Shown here one piece after another: positions 1-8,710 of a stretch of DNA of 64,000 nucleotides; the stretch's first letter is position 1, and the number at the start of each line of letters is the position of its first letter. Position numbers and translations under genes: made by a program. The notes below the pieces were generated by a model. That model saw only the letters and a program-made list of their open reading frames with translations, did not search any database and was not told the DNA's origin. This stretch comes from Thiohalomonas sp041685045 (GTDB lineage: Bacteria; Pseudomonadota; Gammaproteobacteria; Thiohalomonadales; Thiohalomonadaceae), in contig JAWLGP010000010.1 in NCBI GenBank assembly GCA_041685045.1, positions 84,437-148,436 on the forward strand, in the 5' to 3' direction.

Positions 1-1071
1 AATCCGGCAGGTCGCCATCCCAGCCCACCGGCAGCTCGCCTGCCACGGCCTGCTCAAATCGGGCGGCCAGCTCCGGGTATGCCTGCCGGTAGGCTTCCAG
101 ACGCTGGCGCCACTGCCGCTCGGCCTCCTCGCCGCGGGCGACGGCACGCCCCATTTGCTCCTTCACCCGTTCCGGCACCAGGAACTGAGCCGCCTCCGGC
201 CAGCCGTAGGCCCCCTTGGCCGCGCGCACCTCGTCGGCCCCGAGCGGCGCACCGTGGGCCGCCGCCGTGTCATGGGCGTTGGGTGCGCCCTCGGCGATAT
301 GCGAACGCACGACGATCAGTGACGGCCGGCCGACCACATTCCCGGCCAGCTGAAAGGCGGCGGCCAGGGCGTCCACGTCGTTGGCCCGTTCGCCCAGGTT
401 TTGGATGTGCCAGTTGTAGCCCTCGAAACGGCGGATGACATCCTCGGAGAAGGCCAGTTCGGTGTGCCCGTCGATGGAGATGTGGTTGTCGTCATAGAGG
501 ACATTGAGCTTACCCAGACCGAGGTGGCCAGCCAGCGACGCGGCCTCGTGAGATGCGCCCTCCATCAGGTCACCGTCGGAGCAGAAGACCCAGGTACGGT
601 GGTCAATCAGCGGATGGCCTTCGCGGTTGAAAGTGGCCGCCAGGTGCGCCTCGGCCATCGCCATGCCGACGGCGTTCATCAGCCCCTGGCCCAGCGGTCC
701 GGTGGTGGTCTCCACCCCCGGCGTCAGACCATGCTCCGGGTGACCCGGGGTGCGGCTTTGCCACTGCCGAAAGCGGCGCAGCTCCTCGAGCGACAGGTCG
801 TAGCCGGTCAGGTGCAACATGGCGTACAGCAGCATCGACGCATGCCCTGCAGAGAGCACGAAGCGGTCGCGGTCGAACCAATGGGGGTTGCGCGGATTGT
901 GGCGCAGAACGCGCTGCCACAGCGCATAGGCCGCGGGGGCCAGCGCCATCGGCGTGCCGGGATGCCCCGACTGCGCCTGCTCCACCGCGTCCATCGCCAG
1001 CGTGCGGATGGTGTCGACGCAGACCCGTTCGATGGGCGCGCTCTCCAGCGCGCCGGCTGTCCGATCGTTCA
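1..1071 (-). CDS. tkt: Transketolase, N-terminal half (runs off window)
   Basis: Thiamine-diphosphate enzyme of the non-oxidative pentose phosphate and Calvin pathways, moving two-carbon ketol units between sugar phosphates in the cytoplasm. The 357 codons seen here are the N-terminal PP domain. They include SGHPGTPM (residues 35-42), GVETTTGPLGQG (119-130) and the ThDP/Mg motif starting CSDGDLMEG (164-172) and ending with the conserved Asn near 196. The ATG at 1071 begins MNDRTAG. The protein is usually about 660 residues, so roughly half lies outside the window on the left. It is read leftward, with nothing co-directional immediately upstream except the dodecin pair. Whether it serves autotrophy or only sugar metabolism cannot be told from here. 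Confidence 0.95.
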
Positions 1072-1143
1072 TGGCGCGTCCTTGCCTGGGGTCGTGGGGT
1101 GAGAATAGCCCGGATGCGGTGAGGGCGTGAGGCGTCACGCGCT

Positions 1144-1461
1144 CTACAGCTTCAGCTCGGCACCGCAGGCCCAGCACACTTCAAAGGTGGCGGGGTTCTC
1201 CTCGCCGCAATGCCTGCAGGCGAGGCTGCCGGCCGGCGGGGCCAGACGGTCCTGTTCGAAGCGGCGGACCAGCTGTCGGGCCCGTTCGACCAGGTGTTCG
1301 TCCAGCACCCATACCTCCGGCCAGGTGTGTACGAACGGGATTTCGCCCATGGCGCCATGGGCGTTTTCGTTGAGGATGCGCACGGCGATGCCGTGCCCCT
1401 CGAGCAGGCCGGCAAGCAGGTAGGCTTCCGCCAGGCTGCCGGCCTGATGCACCCGCTGCAC
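1144..1461 (-). CDS. DUF2007-type protein with C-terminal zinc ribbon
   Basis: A 105-residue cytoplasmic protein. Residues 1-70 match the DUF2007 pattern seen in small putative signal-transducing proteins (A-x-Y-L-x-A-G-L-L-E-G-x-G-I near residues 12-25). Residues 80-102 form a four-cysteine zinc ribbon (C82, C85, C96, C99; CRHCGEENP then CWACG). It starts 9 bp after the dodecin stop codon on the same strand, so the two are probably one transcript. No enzymatic motif is seen. The function of DUF2007 proteins is not established; a regulatory or protein-binding role is only inference. Confidence 0.75.
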   Translation of the reverse strand: MQRVHQAGSLAEAYLLAGLLEGHGIAVRILNENAHGAMGEIPFVHTWPEVWVLDEHLVERARQLVRRFEQDRLAPPAGSLACRHCGEENPATFEVCWACGAELKL

Positions 1462-1470
1462 GCTAGTACA

Positions 1471-1680
1471 CTAATCGTCCAGGCGGAACCCCACCTTGAC
1501 CGTGACCTGCCAGTGGGCCACCTGGCCGTCCTGGACGTGGCCGCGGGTCTCCACCACCTCGAACCAGTTGATGTTGCGCAGGGTCTTGGAGGCCCGCTCA
1601 ATGGCGTTGCGGATGGCATCGTCGGTACCCGTGGCGGACGAACCGACGATCTCCACTTTCTTGTATACGTGCTCGCTCAT
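1471..1680 (-). CDS. Dodecin family flavin-binding protein
   Basis: A 69-residue protein of typical dodecin length. Dodecins form a hollow dodecamer that stores or buffers flavins (FMN, riboflavin, lumichrome) in the cytoplasm. Visible signatures are the N-terminal strand with YKKVEIVGSS, the helix DDAIRNAIERASKTLRN, and the flavin-stacking Trp39 and Gln58, spaced 19 residues apart as in characterised dodecins. The C-terminal strand reads WQVTVKVGFRL. It is the first gene of a two-gene leftward unit with the DUF2007 protein. Confidence 0.9.
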   Translation of the reverse strand: MSEHVYKKVEIVGSSATGTDDAIRNAIERASKTLRNINWFEVVETRGHVQDGQVAHWQVTVKVGFRLDD

Positions 1681-1746
1681 GCTGCTCCCCTCTCCTCAGT
1701 TTTGGTTTTGGATTAAGAAGATCTAGGCCACTATGCCACGGCGTGC

Positions 1747-1788
1747 TTGACCCGCGTCAAGGCCGACCCCTGCCGGCTTACCTACGCT
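1747..1788 (+). promoter_or_regulatory. Fnr/Dnr-type class II promoter of the NnrS gene
   Basis: A perfect palindrome TTGACCCGCGTCAA (1747-1760) matches the Fnr/Anr/Dnr box form TTGA(C/T)-N4-(A/G)TCAA. A TACGCT -10 hexamer lies at 1783-1788, placing the box centre about 41.5 bp before the predicted transcript start near 1795, the class II activator position. NnrS genes in denitrifiers are classic Dnr/Nnr/Fnr targets. The same centre-to-minus-10 distance (29.5 bp) recurs at 14388-14429. Confidence 0.7.
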
Positions 1789-1816
1789 TGCCACATCAAT
1801 GCTCCCGGAGTCGTGC

Positions 1817-3010
1817 ATGGCCCTGCTGCAACCGAACGAACCGTCCCCGACCACGCCCCCGCAAGGGTTCGCCCTGTTTGCCCTGGGGTTCCGCCCCTTC
1901 TTTCTCCTGGCGGTGGCCGCCGCCGTGCTGTTGATCCCGGTCTGGTCGGCGGCATTTGCCAGCGCGCTGCCGATTGCCCCCTACTACGGCGGCATCGCCT
2001 GGCATACCCACGAGATGCTGTTCGGCTACACGCTGGCGGTGATCGCCGGTTTTCTCCTCACAGCCGTACGCAACTGGACTGCCGTGGACACCCCGAGCGG
2101 CCGACCGCTCATGCTGTTGGCGGGGCTCTGGCTGGCGGGCCGCATCGTTTCGCTCACCGAGCTGCCGGGCCCGCTGATTGCCGCCGTCGATCTCGCCTTT
2201 CTGCCGGCCTTGGCGGTCGCCATCGGCATCCCGCTGCTGCGCGCCGGACAGCGCCACAACTACATCTTCCTCGGGCTGCTGGCACTTTTGACGGCGGCCA
2301 ATCTGTTGCTGCATCTGTCGGCACTGGGTTGGGCCGACACCTGGCGTGCCGGCATTGAGCTGGCACTGGGCACCATTGTGCTGCTGATTGTGGTGGTCGG
2401 CGGTCGGGTGGTTCCCTTCTTCATCGAACGTGGTCTGCCCGGGACGAAGCCACGCCAGTGGCGCTCGCTCGAACAGTGGGCCCTCGCCACCGTCATCGGC
2501 TGGTTGGCTGCCCGCCTGCTGTTCCCGGGAACGGCGGCGCACATCGCGCTCGCCGGGGCGGCTGCGTCGGTACACACGGTACGGGTGGGGGGCTGGCTGG
2601 TGCGCGGCATCGGGAGCAATCCCCTGCTCTGGGTGCTGGTTTGCGGCTTCGCCTGGCTCGCCGCCGGTTTTCTGCTCGACGCCGCGGCTGCCGCCGAGCT
2701 GCTACCGATTTCACTGGCGACCCATGCCTTCACCGTCGGCACCATCGGCGTACTGACCCTGGGGATGATGGCTCGGGTCGCCCTGGGCCATACCGGCCGG
2801 CCGATGCGCTCGGCCAGGAGCATCGGGTTCGCTTTCCTCGCCATCAACCTCGCGGCCTTGGCGCGCGTCATCGCCCCTGCATTGTCGCCGTCGTTCACCC
2901 TTGGCTGGCTCCACCTCTCGGCACTGCTCTGGGTAGCCGCCTTTCTGCCATTTTTGATCGTCTATGCGCCGATCCTGATCCGCCCCCGGATCGACGGCCG
3001 CCCCGGTTGA
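1817..3010 (+). CDS. nnrS: NnrS family membrane protein
   Basis: A 397-residue polytopic inner-membrane protein of the NnrS family, which contain heme and copper and protect cells from nitric-oxide stress during denitrification. Hydrophobic segments run almost end to end (about 12). Early motifs are ALGFRPFFLLA and the histidine-containing GGIAWHTHEMLFGY, typical of the family, and a late MARVALGHTGR. An ATG at 1799 would add six residues. The ATG at 1817 is preferred because CGGAG sits 6 bp ahead of it and because the predicted transcript start (about 1795) leaves only 4 nt before 1799. The Fnr-type promoter upstream supports induction under low oxygen or NO. Confidence 0.9.
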   Translation: MALLQPNEPSPTTPPQGFALFALGFRPFFLLAVAAAVLLIPVWSAAFASALPIAPYYGGIAWHTHEMLFGYTLAVIAGFLLTAVRNWTAVDTPSGRPLMLLAGLWLAGRIVSLTELPGPLIAAVDLAFLPALAVAIGIPLLRAGQRHNYIFLGLLALLTAANLLLHLSALGWADTWRAGIELALGTIVLLIVVVGGRVVPFFIERGLPGTKPRQWRSLEQWALATVIGWLAARLLFPGTAAHIALAGAAASVHTVRVGGWLVRGIGSNPLLWVLVCGFAWLAAGFLLDAAAAAELLPISLATHAFTVGTIGVLTLGMMARVALGHTGRPMRSARSIGFAFLAINLAALARVIAPALSPSFTLGWLHLSALLWVAAFLPFLIVYAPILIRPRIDGRPG

Positions 3011-3232
3011 GCGCGGGGCACACCGCCGCTTAGCGTCTAAAATTCTCGATAGGCGAATTCCTCTTCCCCGCACCGGGATTCCCTGCCGAATGAACCCACG
3101 CGGCAATTCGGTTTCGTGCCGATTGCGGACCATCCCGGTTCGGTGTAAATATGCGCCGAAATTTACCCGTTCGAAGCTGGCGAGGCCGCCGGCCGTGGGT
3201 CCGTTCGACTTTTCCGGGAGGTGATACCCAGC

Positions 3233-3883
3233 ATGATTCTGACCACGCCCAACGGCACCGACTTCGACGTCTACCCGTTCGGCCCCGACGACGCCAGGGC
3301 GGGCGTGCTCATCGTCCACGACTGGTGGGGCGTGCTGAGTTACAACAAGGAGTGGGCCAAGCGGTTGGCGGAGACCTTCGGCTGCAAGACCATGGTCGTC
3401 GACCTGTACGATGGGGAGCGGGCCCGCAATGCCGAAGAGGCCGGCGAAATCATGCGCGGCCTGGACCAGGACGAAGTGGACGCCAAGCTGCTCACCGCAG
3501 TCGATTATCTGAAGGACGGGGGGCGGCGGATTGCCACATTGGGCTGGTCTCTCGGCGGTCGCCAGGCCATGCAGGCCGCGCTGCTGGACCCGGAAGCGGT
3601 CGCCGCGGTGGTGGTGTTCTACTCCCGCATGCTCACTGACGTCGAGCAGTTGGCTGCTCTCGGCGGCCCGGTGTTCGTGGTGTACTCGGAGCACGAGCGC
3701 ACGTGGCCGGACAAGATGGAGAAGTTCAATGCCGCCATGGCCGAGGCCGGGAAGGAGGTCGTATCGGCCAGCTATCCGGCCGATCACGGCTTCGTGAATC
3801 CGGGCAGCGAACGCCACAACGAGGGCTTCGCCAACGACGCCTGGAACCGCACAGTGGAGTTCCTGCGCCTGCACCTGACCTGA
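3233..3883 (+). CDS. Dienelactone hydrolase family protein
   Basis: A 216-residue cytoplasmic alpha/beta hydrolase. The nucleophile elbow is GWSLGG with Ser106 (classical dienelactone hydrolases carry Cys here). The catalytic His185 lies in YPADHGFVNP, and Glu153/Asp160 in YSEHERTWPD are candidate acids. HDWWGV near residue 29 corresponds to the family's conserved loop. ATG at 3233 follows GGGAGG with 11 bp spacing; a GTG at 3221 is possible but overlaps that Shine-Dalgarno sequence. The natural substrate is unknown; no aromatic-degradation genes are adjacent, so a role in chlorocatechol breakdown should not be assumed. Confidence 0.85.
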   Translation: MILTTPNGTDFDVYPFGPDDARAGVLIVHDWWGVLSYNKEWAKRLAETFGCKTMVVDLYDGERARNAEEAGEIMRGLDQDEVDAKLLTAVDYLKDGGRRIATLGWSLGGRQAMQAALLDPEAVAAVVVFYSRMLTDVEQLAALGGPVFVVYSEHERTWPDKMEKFNAAMAEAGKEVVSASYPADHGFVNPGSERHNEGFANDAWNRTVEFLRLHLT

Positions 3884-4029
3884 GGTTGCACGAGCGGCGG
3901 AGGCCGCGCCGGCCTCGCGCCAGGCGGGTCGGTCGCCGCAGCTGCTCCTGCGACCCTGTTGCTAAGCTAGCCTTTAGCTATCGTAACCGCGGAGCGGTTG
4001 GCTCCGTTCGGCTTTCGGAGGTGTGCGAC

Positions 4030-4659
4030 ATGGAGGTCCGCTACCTGCTGCCCCTGCTCTTCATCGCGCCGGCGATCGCTGCCGAGCCACCGGTCAACGC
4101 CGGCCAGGCGCAACCGATGGATGTCTTCCGGCTGCTGGATACGGATGGCAACGGCCTTCTGACCCCGCGCGAGTTGCGGCTGATTCCCGCTCTGACGCTG
4201 CTTTACGATCGGATGGACGCGGACAACAGCGGCGGCATCGACTTTCTCGAGTTTCGCTCGCTGGAACCAGCGGGCCACCCGACCATTACCGCCGGCCAAC
4301 AGGGGCTCGACTTCGAGACCCTCGATGCCAACCGGGACGGCAAGGTGGATCGGGAGGAGGCCAGCGCATTGCCGCCGCTGGAACAGCGCTGGAGCCGCTT
4401 CGACAGCGACAACAGCAACAGCATCGGCCCGGCCGAGTTCAGCGCCTTTGAGGCCGAGACCCTGGAGACCACACCGGCACAACCGAATTTCGAGCAACTG
4501 GACACCAACGACGACCAACTCATCAGTCAGGAGGAGGCGGTCAGCGATCCGCGGCTGGTACAGCGCTGGCTGGAGCTCGACCGTGACGAGAGCGGTTCGC
4601 TGGACCCCGCCGAATTTGCCCGGTACGAGGCCGAATCCGCCGATGACGAAGGGCGCTGA
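4030..4659 (+). CDS. Exported protein with six EF-hands
   Basis: A 209-residue calcium-binding protein with a short signal peptide (residues 1-18, LLPLLFIAPAIAA), so probably periplasmic or secreted. Six EF-hand loops are visible at about residues 37-48 (DTDGNGLLTPRE), 63-74, 99-110, 125-136, 158-169 and 184-195, arranged as pairs. Loop 4 (DSDNSNSIGPAE) and loop 5 (DTNDDQLISQEE) lack the usual Gly at position 6 and may bind more weakly. The frame is open farther upstream, but ATG 4030 is preceded by GGAG at 4017 and begins the signal peptide. It ends 13 bp before the MgtC gene. No enzymatic domain is present; calcium sensing or buffering is inferred. Confidence 0.85.
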   Translation: MEVRYLLPLLFIAPAIAAEPPVNAGQAQPMDVFRLLDTDGNGLLTPRELRLIPALTLLYDRMDADNSGGIDFLEFRSLEPAGHPTITAGQQGLDFETLDANRDGKVDREEASALPPLEQRWSRFDSDNSNSIGPAEFSAFEAETLETTPAQPNFEQLDTNDDQLISQEEAVSDPRLVQRWLELDRDESGSLDPAEFARYEAESADDEGR

Positions 4660-4672
4660 CGCCTGAGTATTC

Positions 4673-5137
4673 GTGGCGTTCGAACCCGAACTGCTGCTGT
4701 TGGGAAAAGTCGGGGCCGCCATGGTCCTGGGCGGCCTGATCGGGATCGAGCGGGAGATCCTGCACAAACCGGCAGGATTTCGTACCCACATGCTGGTGGC
4801 CGGCGCCGCTGCGCTTCTGGTCGGCATGGGCGATGCGATGTTGAGACTGTATGCCACCGAACCAACGTTCGATGCGATTCGCGCCGACCCCATGCGCATC
4901 CTGGAAGCGATCATCACCGGCATCAGCTTTCTGGGAGCCGGCACCATCTTCCGTGGCGGCCAACGCGCCGAGGTGGGCGGACTGACCACTGCGGCGTCGA
5001 TCCTGATGGCCGCTGCCATCGGTGTCGCCGCCGCCCTTGAACAGTGGATCACGGCGCTCGCGATTACGCTGCTGGTGTTGCTGGTGCTGCGCGGCCTGCG
5101 GGCGGTCGAACGCTGGCTGGAACGGAAGAGGCCGTAG
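4673..5137 (+). CDS. MgtC/SapB family membrane protein
   Basis: A 154-residue inner-membrane protein of the MgtC/SapB family. Family hallmarks are GGLIGIEREILHKPAGFRTHMLV near residues 20-42, GISFLGAGTIF (about 86-96) and the following GLTTAASI. Four or five hydrophobic helices fill the protein. MgtC proteins help cells cope with low magnesium and acid; the Salmonella protein modulates the F1Fo ATPase, but the longer C-terminal domain of that MgtC is absent here. The start is GTG at 4673, 13 bp after the EF-hand gene, suggesting one transcript and a divalent-cation theme. Confidence 0.85.
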   Translation: MAFEPELLLLGKVGAAMVLGGLIGIEREILHKPAGFRTHMLVAGAAALLVGMGDAMLRLYATEPTFDAIRADPMRILEAIITGISFLGAGTIFRGGQRAEVGGLTTAASILMAAAIGVAAALEQWITALAITLLVLLVLRGLRAVERWLERKRP

Positions 5138-5206
5138 CACGGTCGAAAAAACGGCGGGCGGGACGGCGCTGGTACAAGTTCGTTGGTCCAAGTTCCTCAT
5201 TTTCCG

Positions 5207-5378
5207 ATTCAACAGGATTAACAGGATGTTTTCAGGATTAACAGGATGGAATGCGGCGAAAACCACGGCAGTGCCCGGATAGAGGTTTGTCGCTCCGAAC
5301 CGCACCAATCAGCATCTTTCCTGAAATCCAGAAAAAATCCCTGTTAATCCTGAAAACATCCTGTTAATCCTGTTGAAT
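5207..5378. repeat. Inverted pair of the dispersed ACAGGATTAACAGGAT repeat
   Basis: The stretch between MgtC (ends 5137) and the channel gene (5529) holds no gene. It contains a roughly 40-bp motif at 5207-5246, built of two ACAGGATTAACAGGAT-like half units separated by TTTTC, and its reverse complement at 5340-5378. The two could pair into a long hairpin. A third copy stands at 31307-31346, so this is a dispersed intergenic repeat rather than a gene-specific signal. Confidence 0.8.
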
Positions 5379-5528
5379 GCCTTTGCCCAGGCTCCAGCCC
5401 GGAGTCGGCCAGGCTGAAAGAGTGGAATCAGTCCCATTGCCTTGACGGAGCCGCGCGCTCGGCGCAGGCTGGGCTACGCTATTGGGATAACAGCAAAGAG
5501 AGACGGGTTGCCTTCCCGGGGGCTTTTC

Positions 5529-6470
5529 ATGATTGATCTGAAGGGAAATTTCAGCCGCGGCGTGCTGATTCGGCTGGCGGTGGTGCTGGTCCTGTTGTTT
5601 TTCGTGCTCGCCTTCAATGCCGAGTTCATCAGCCGGGTCTACTTCCGCGACCAGCTCACGGCCACAGGCCTGATCATCAACGGCTCGATCGTCGCCTTGT
5701 TCCTGCTCGGGCTGGGGCGGATGGCGGCGGTGCTGCTGCGCTACGGGCGGGAGGAGCAGGAGCTGGTCCGCTTTGTCGAGGCGCTGGAGGAGAACCAGTA
5801 TCACCCGGTGGCCGAATTGGAGCCGCGCAGCATCATCGGGCGCCGCTATCAGGCCATTCTGACCCTGAGCCGGGACAGCGCACCAATCAACCATTCAGCG
5901 CTCGCCGCCGCACTGGTGGCACGGGAAAGCACCAACATCTCTTTCCCCAAGTTCATCAACAACATCCTCATCCTCACCGGCGTCTTCGGTACCATTGTTT
6001 CCCTCTCCATCGCCCTAATCGGGGCATCGAACATCCTCGGTGAAGCCCCGCAGGAACTCGGCAACATGGGCATGGTGATCCACGGCATGTCGACCGCGCT
6101 GTCGACCACGATCACCGCCATCGTCTGCTTCATGGTCTACGGCTACTTCTACCTCAAGCTGACCGACGCCCAGACCCATCTGCTCAGCGGCGTGGAACAG
6201 GTCACGTCCCTGTACCTGCTGCCGCGTTACGCCCACAGCTCCGACAACCTGATCCAGCGCGTCTCCGGGCTGGTAAAGAGTCTCGCCGACGTGGCCCAGA
6301 CCATGCGCGCCGTGCAGGCCGACTACATGGAGGCCGGGGCCCAGCTGCACAGCCTGATCGCGGCGATGAATCAGCGGGTCAAGCCGATGTCGGACGACTT
6401 GAAGGCGGTCAAGGGCCTGCTGCGCGAAGGGTTCCGCCTGACCGTACAGGAAGAAGAGCGGCAGACCTGA
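5529..6470 (+). CDS. MotA/TolQ/ExbB-type proton channel subunit
   Basis: A 313-residue inner-membrane protein with four predicted helices at about residues 12-30, 46-70, 143-166 and 188-210. The last two carry the TolQ/ExbB/MotA channel features: LILTGVFGTIVSL, then GMSTALSTTITAIV, with small and hydroxyl residues lining the pore. Residues 72-140 are a cytoplasmic loop and 212-313 a helical cytoplasmic tail. ATG 5529 is preferred (a longer open frame to 5442 lacks membrane character and would precede a G-rich Shine-Dalgarno stretch). The stop is 1 bp before the partner gene. Together they should form a proton-driven stator-like complex; what it energises is unknown. Confidence 0.8.
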   Translation: MIDLKGNFSRGVLIRLAVVLVLLFFVLAFNAEFISRVYFRDQLTATGLIINGSIVALFLLGLGRMAAVLLRYGREEQELVRFVEALEENQYHPVAELEPRSIIGRRYQAILTLSRDSAPINHSALAAALVARESTNISFPKFINNILILTGVFGTIVSLSIALIGASNILGEAPQELGNMGMVIHGMSTALSTTITAIVCFMVYGYFYLKLTDAQTHLLSGVEQVTSLYLLPRYAHSSDNLIQRVSGLVKSLADVAQTMRAVQADYMEAGAQLHSLIAAMNQRVKPMSDDLKAVKGLLREGFRLTVQEEERQT

Positions 6471-6471
6471 C

Positions 6472-7404
6472 ATGGAAGGCTTCGTCGACCTGCGCCAGAA
6501 CCACGGCGAGCAGGGCCTCGCCGAGAGTTTCTGGCCGTCGTTCACCGACATCATGACCGTGGTGGTGATGATCTTTCTCATCGCCAGCACCGTGCTCATC
6601 GTCCGCAACTATGAACTGGTGGCCGAACTGCGCGCCACCCTCGAAGCCGAACGGCTGGCGGAAATGGAGGCGGCAGCGGCGCACGAAACAAGCCGTGACC
6701 TGGAGGACCGGCTGTCTCAGCTGCAGAGCACCCTGTCCGAGATGCGCATCCGCAACATGAAGCTGACCGAGGAAAATCGCGACCAGCGCCAGCAGCTTGC
6801 GGCGCAACGGCAGCAGATGCTTGCTCTGCACACCGAGCGCGATCAGATCCAGGAACAGGCCAATGCCTCCGCACGCCAGGTGCAGTTGCTGACCGATCGG
6901 CTGCAGGAGGATCAACAGCGCTTTGAACAACTGCAGGCCGAGAACACCCGGCAGGACACTCGCCTGCAGGAACTGGTGGTGCAGCTTGAAGACCTGGAGG
7001 ACCGCCACAAGAGCACGCTGCAGGAGTTGGGAGAGGTCCGCAGCGAGCGTGCCGCGGCCCATGAGCAGCTCACGACCCTGCAGGAGGAGTACACCTCACT
7101 CGATGCGAAGTACCAGAAGCTGATCAAGCCGGCCCGAACCGCCGAGGGCAAACTCGTGGCAGAGCTGCGCTACCGCCGCGACGGCAAGCGCCACGAAATC
7201 CGGCTGCGCGCCCCCGGGGAACCCAGCTACACCACCCTGACCAGCGCAGCGATGCACCAGCGTCTGGACGCGCTCAAGGCAAAGCACGGCGAAGCGCTTT
7301 ACGTCAAGATCATCATCCCGGATGACAGTGGGCTGACCTACAACGAAGCGTGGGATTTCACCCGCGACGTGCTACACCGGTACGACTACTACTACCAAGA
7401 GTGA
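6472..7404 (+). CDS. MotB/ExbD-like subunit with long coiled coil
   Basis: A 310-residue partner of the preceding channel gene, starting 1 bp after its stop. A single N-terminal helix (about 27-46) follows SFTDIMTVVV, in which Asp26 occupies the position of the proton-carrying Asp of MotB/ExbD/TolR. Residues 50-210 are a long Gln/Glu/Arg-rich coiled coil (LEDRL, QLQSTL, LTEENRDQRQQL and similar heptads). Residues 220-310 form a compact domain ending VLHRYDYYYQE. No OmpA-type peptidoglycan-binding signature is seen, unlike MotB or ZorB. It might be a GspL/ExbD-like force transducer, but no characterised homologue is recognised. Confidence 0.7.
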   Translation: MEGFVDLRQNHGEQGLAESFWPSFTDIMTVVVMIFLIASTVLIVRNYELVAELRATLEAERLAEMEAAAAHETSRDLEDRLSQLQSTLSEMRIRNMKLTEENRDQRQQLAAQRQQMLALHTERDQIQEQANASARQVQLLTDRLQEDQQRFEQLQAENTRQDTRLQELVVQLEDLEDRHKSTLQELGEVRSERAAAHEQLTTLQEEYTSLDAKYQKLIKPARTAEGKLVAELRYRRDGKRHEIRLRAPGEPSYTTLTSAAMHQRLDALKAKHGEALYVKIIIPDDSGLTYNEAWDFTRDVLHRYDYYYQE

Positions 7405-7500
7405 GGGGACGAGGGACGAAAGGCGATCCCGCAGACCCCGTAGAGGGTGCGGTGACGACTGCATGGATGCAGGAGGTAGAGCAACGCAGGGAGCAGTTGC

Positions 7501-8242
7501 CGAGGAACGAACCGCACCAATAACCTGCAAGCGCCGCAACGATGCGGTTCGCAGGCTCACCAAATCCTACGAAAATCCCGTAGGGTGCGGTGAGGAACGA
7601 ACCGCACCAAAGCCTGCAAGCGCCGCAACGATGCGGTTCGCAGGCTCACCAAATCCTACGAAAATCCCGTAGGGTGCGGTGAGGAACGAACCGCACCAAT
7701 AACCTGCAAGCGCCGCAACGATGCGGTTCGCAGGCTCACCACATCCAACGAAAATCCCGTAGGGTGCGGTGAGGAACGAACCGCACCGATAGCCTGCAAG
7801 CGCCGCGAACGATGCGGTTTGTAGGCTCACCACATCCTACGAAAATCCCGTAGGGTGCGGTGAGGAACGAACCGCACCAACAGCCTGCAAGCGCCGCAAC
7901 GATGCGGTTCGCAGGCTCACCAAATCCTACGAAAATCCCGTAGGGTGCGGTGAGGAACGAACCGCACCAATAGCCTGCAAGCGCCGCAAACGATGCGGTT
8001 CGCGGGCTCACCACATCCTACGAAAATCTTGTAGGGTGCGGTGAGGAACGAACCGCACCAATAACCTGCAAGCGCCGCGAACGATGTGGTTCGCAGGCTC
8101 ACCACATCCAACGAAAATCTTGTAGGGTGCGGTGAGGAACGAACCGCACCGATAGCCTGCAAGCGCCGCGAACTATGCGGTTCGCCGGCTCACCACATCC
8201 AACGAAAATCCCGTAGGGTGCGGTGAGGAACGAACCGCACTG
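7501..8242. repeat. Tandem array of about eight 89-91-bp REPIN-like units
   Basis: GAACGAACCGCAC recurs at about 7504, 7594, 7683, 7773, 7864, 7954, 8045, 8136 and 8227, a period of 89-91 bp. Each unit has two inverted REP-like palindromes: GTAGGGTGCGGT pairing with AACCGCACC, then, after about 22 bp, GATGCGGTTCGCAGGCTCAC ending ATCCTAC. A short GAAAATCCC or GAAAATCTT linker follows. The GTAG/CTAC tetranucleotides at the unit edges are the hallmark of REP elements mobilised by RAYT-type transposases. Open frames on the reverse strand here merely translate the repeat. A single copy occurs at 17042-17122. Confidence 0.9.
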
Positions 8243-8268
8243 CGGGCGGCGCAACGATGTATCGCCGG

Positions 8269-8595
8269 TCAGGATTTCGGCGGGGTGTAAATCGGCGGGA
8301 ACGGAGTGACGTTTCCCTTATCAGACAGGTCACTCACCTTGGCCGTCCCCTCACGATCCATCTGGTCGATGCGAATGATGGCGTGCATCGGCACGAAGAA
8401 GCGGTCCACGCAGGCAAACTCGCTCTTCAGCCGCTCCTCGGACGGGTCGACCACCACCGCCGAACGCTCGCCGAACAGCAAGCCGGCCACCTCCACGAAA
8501 CCGAACAGTCCCCCCTGGGAAACCTCGCGGGCGAAAAGCTCATAGACCTTCCCCTGGTTGACGAAGATGACGCGATAAACGGGTTGCTTGCTCAT
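8269..8595 (-). CDS. DUF1820 family protein
   Basis: A 108-residue soluble protein beginning MSKQPVYRVIFVNQGKVYELFAREV, the typical DUF1820 opening, followed by GLFGFVEVAGLLFGE and ending with a Pro-rich tail. The ATG at 8595 matches the family start; longer readings to 8787 add low-quality sequence. DUF1820 proteins are small and conserved in gammaproteobacteria, and their role is unknown. It lies between the REPIN array and mutH, on the same strand as mutH (116 bp gap). Confidence 0.8.
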   Translation of the reverse strand: MSKQPVYRVIFVNQGKVYELFAREVSQGGLFGFVEVAGLLFGERSAVVVDPSEERLKSEFACVDRFFVPMHAIIRIDQMDREGTAKVSDLSDKGNVTPFPPIYTPPKS

Positions 8596-8710
8596 AAACA
8601 GATCATATCCGTCACCCGGCCCGTTGGCATCCGCTTGCGAACGAAAGACCCGAAATAGGCATTTGCGATCTGCGCGTCTGTGCGGCGTTGCCTTGGTCTT
8701 TGCCCGAAAC

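Noticed and set aside
5529..7404. Zorya-type anti-phage system (ZorA/ZorB)
   Set aside because: The channel pair resembles ZorAB in outline, but the B subunit lacks an OmpA domain and no zorC, zorD or zorE gene follows; the next element is the repeat array.
7501..8242. Possible CRISPR array or repetitive protein genes
   Set aside because: The period is about 90 bp with the whole unit conserved and no variable spacers; reverse-strand open frames only translate the REPIN unit.
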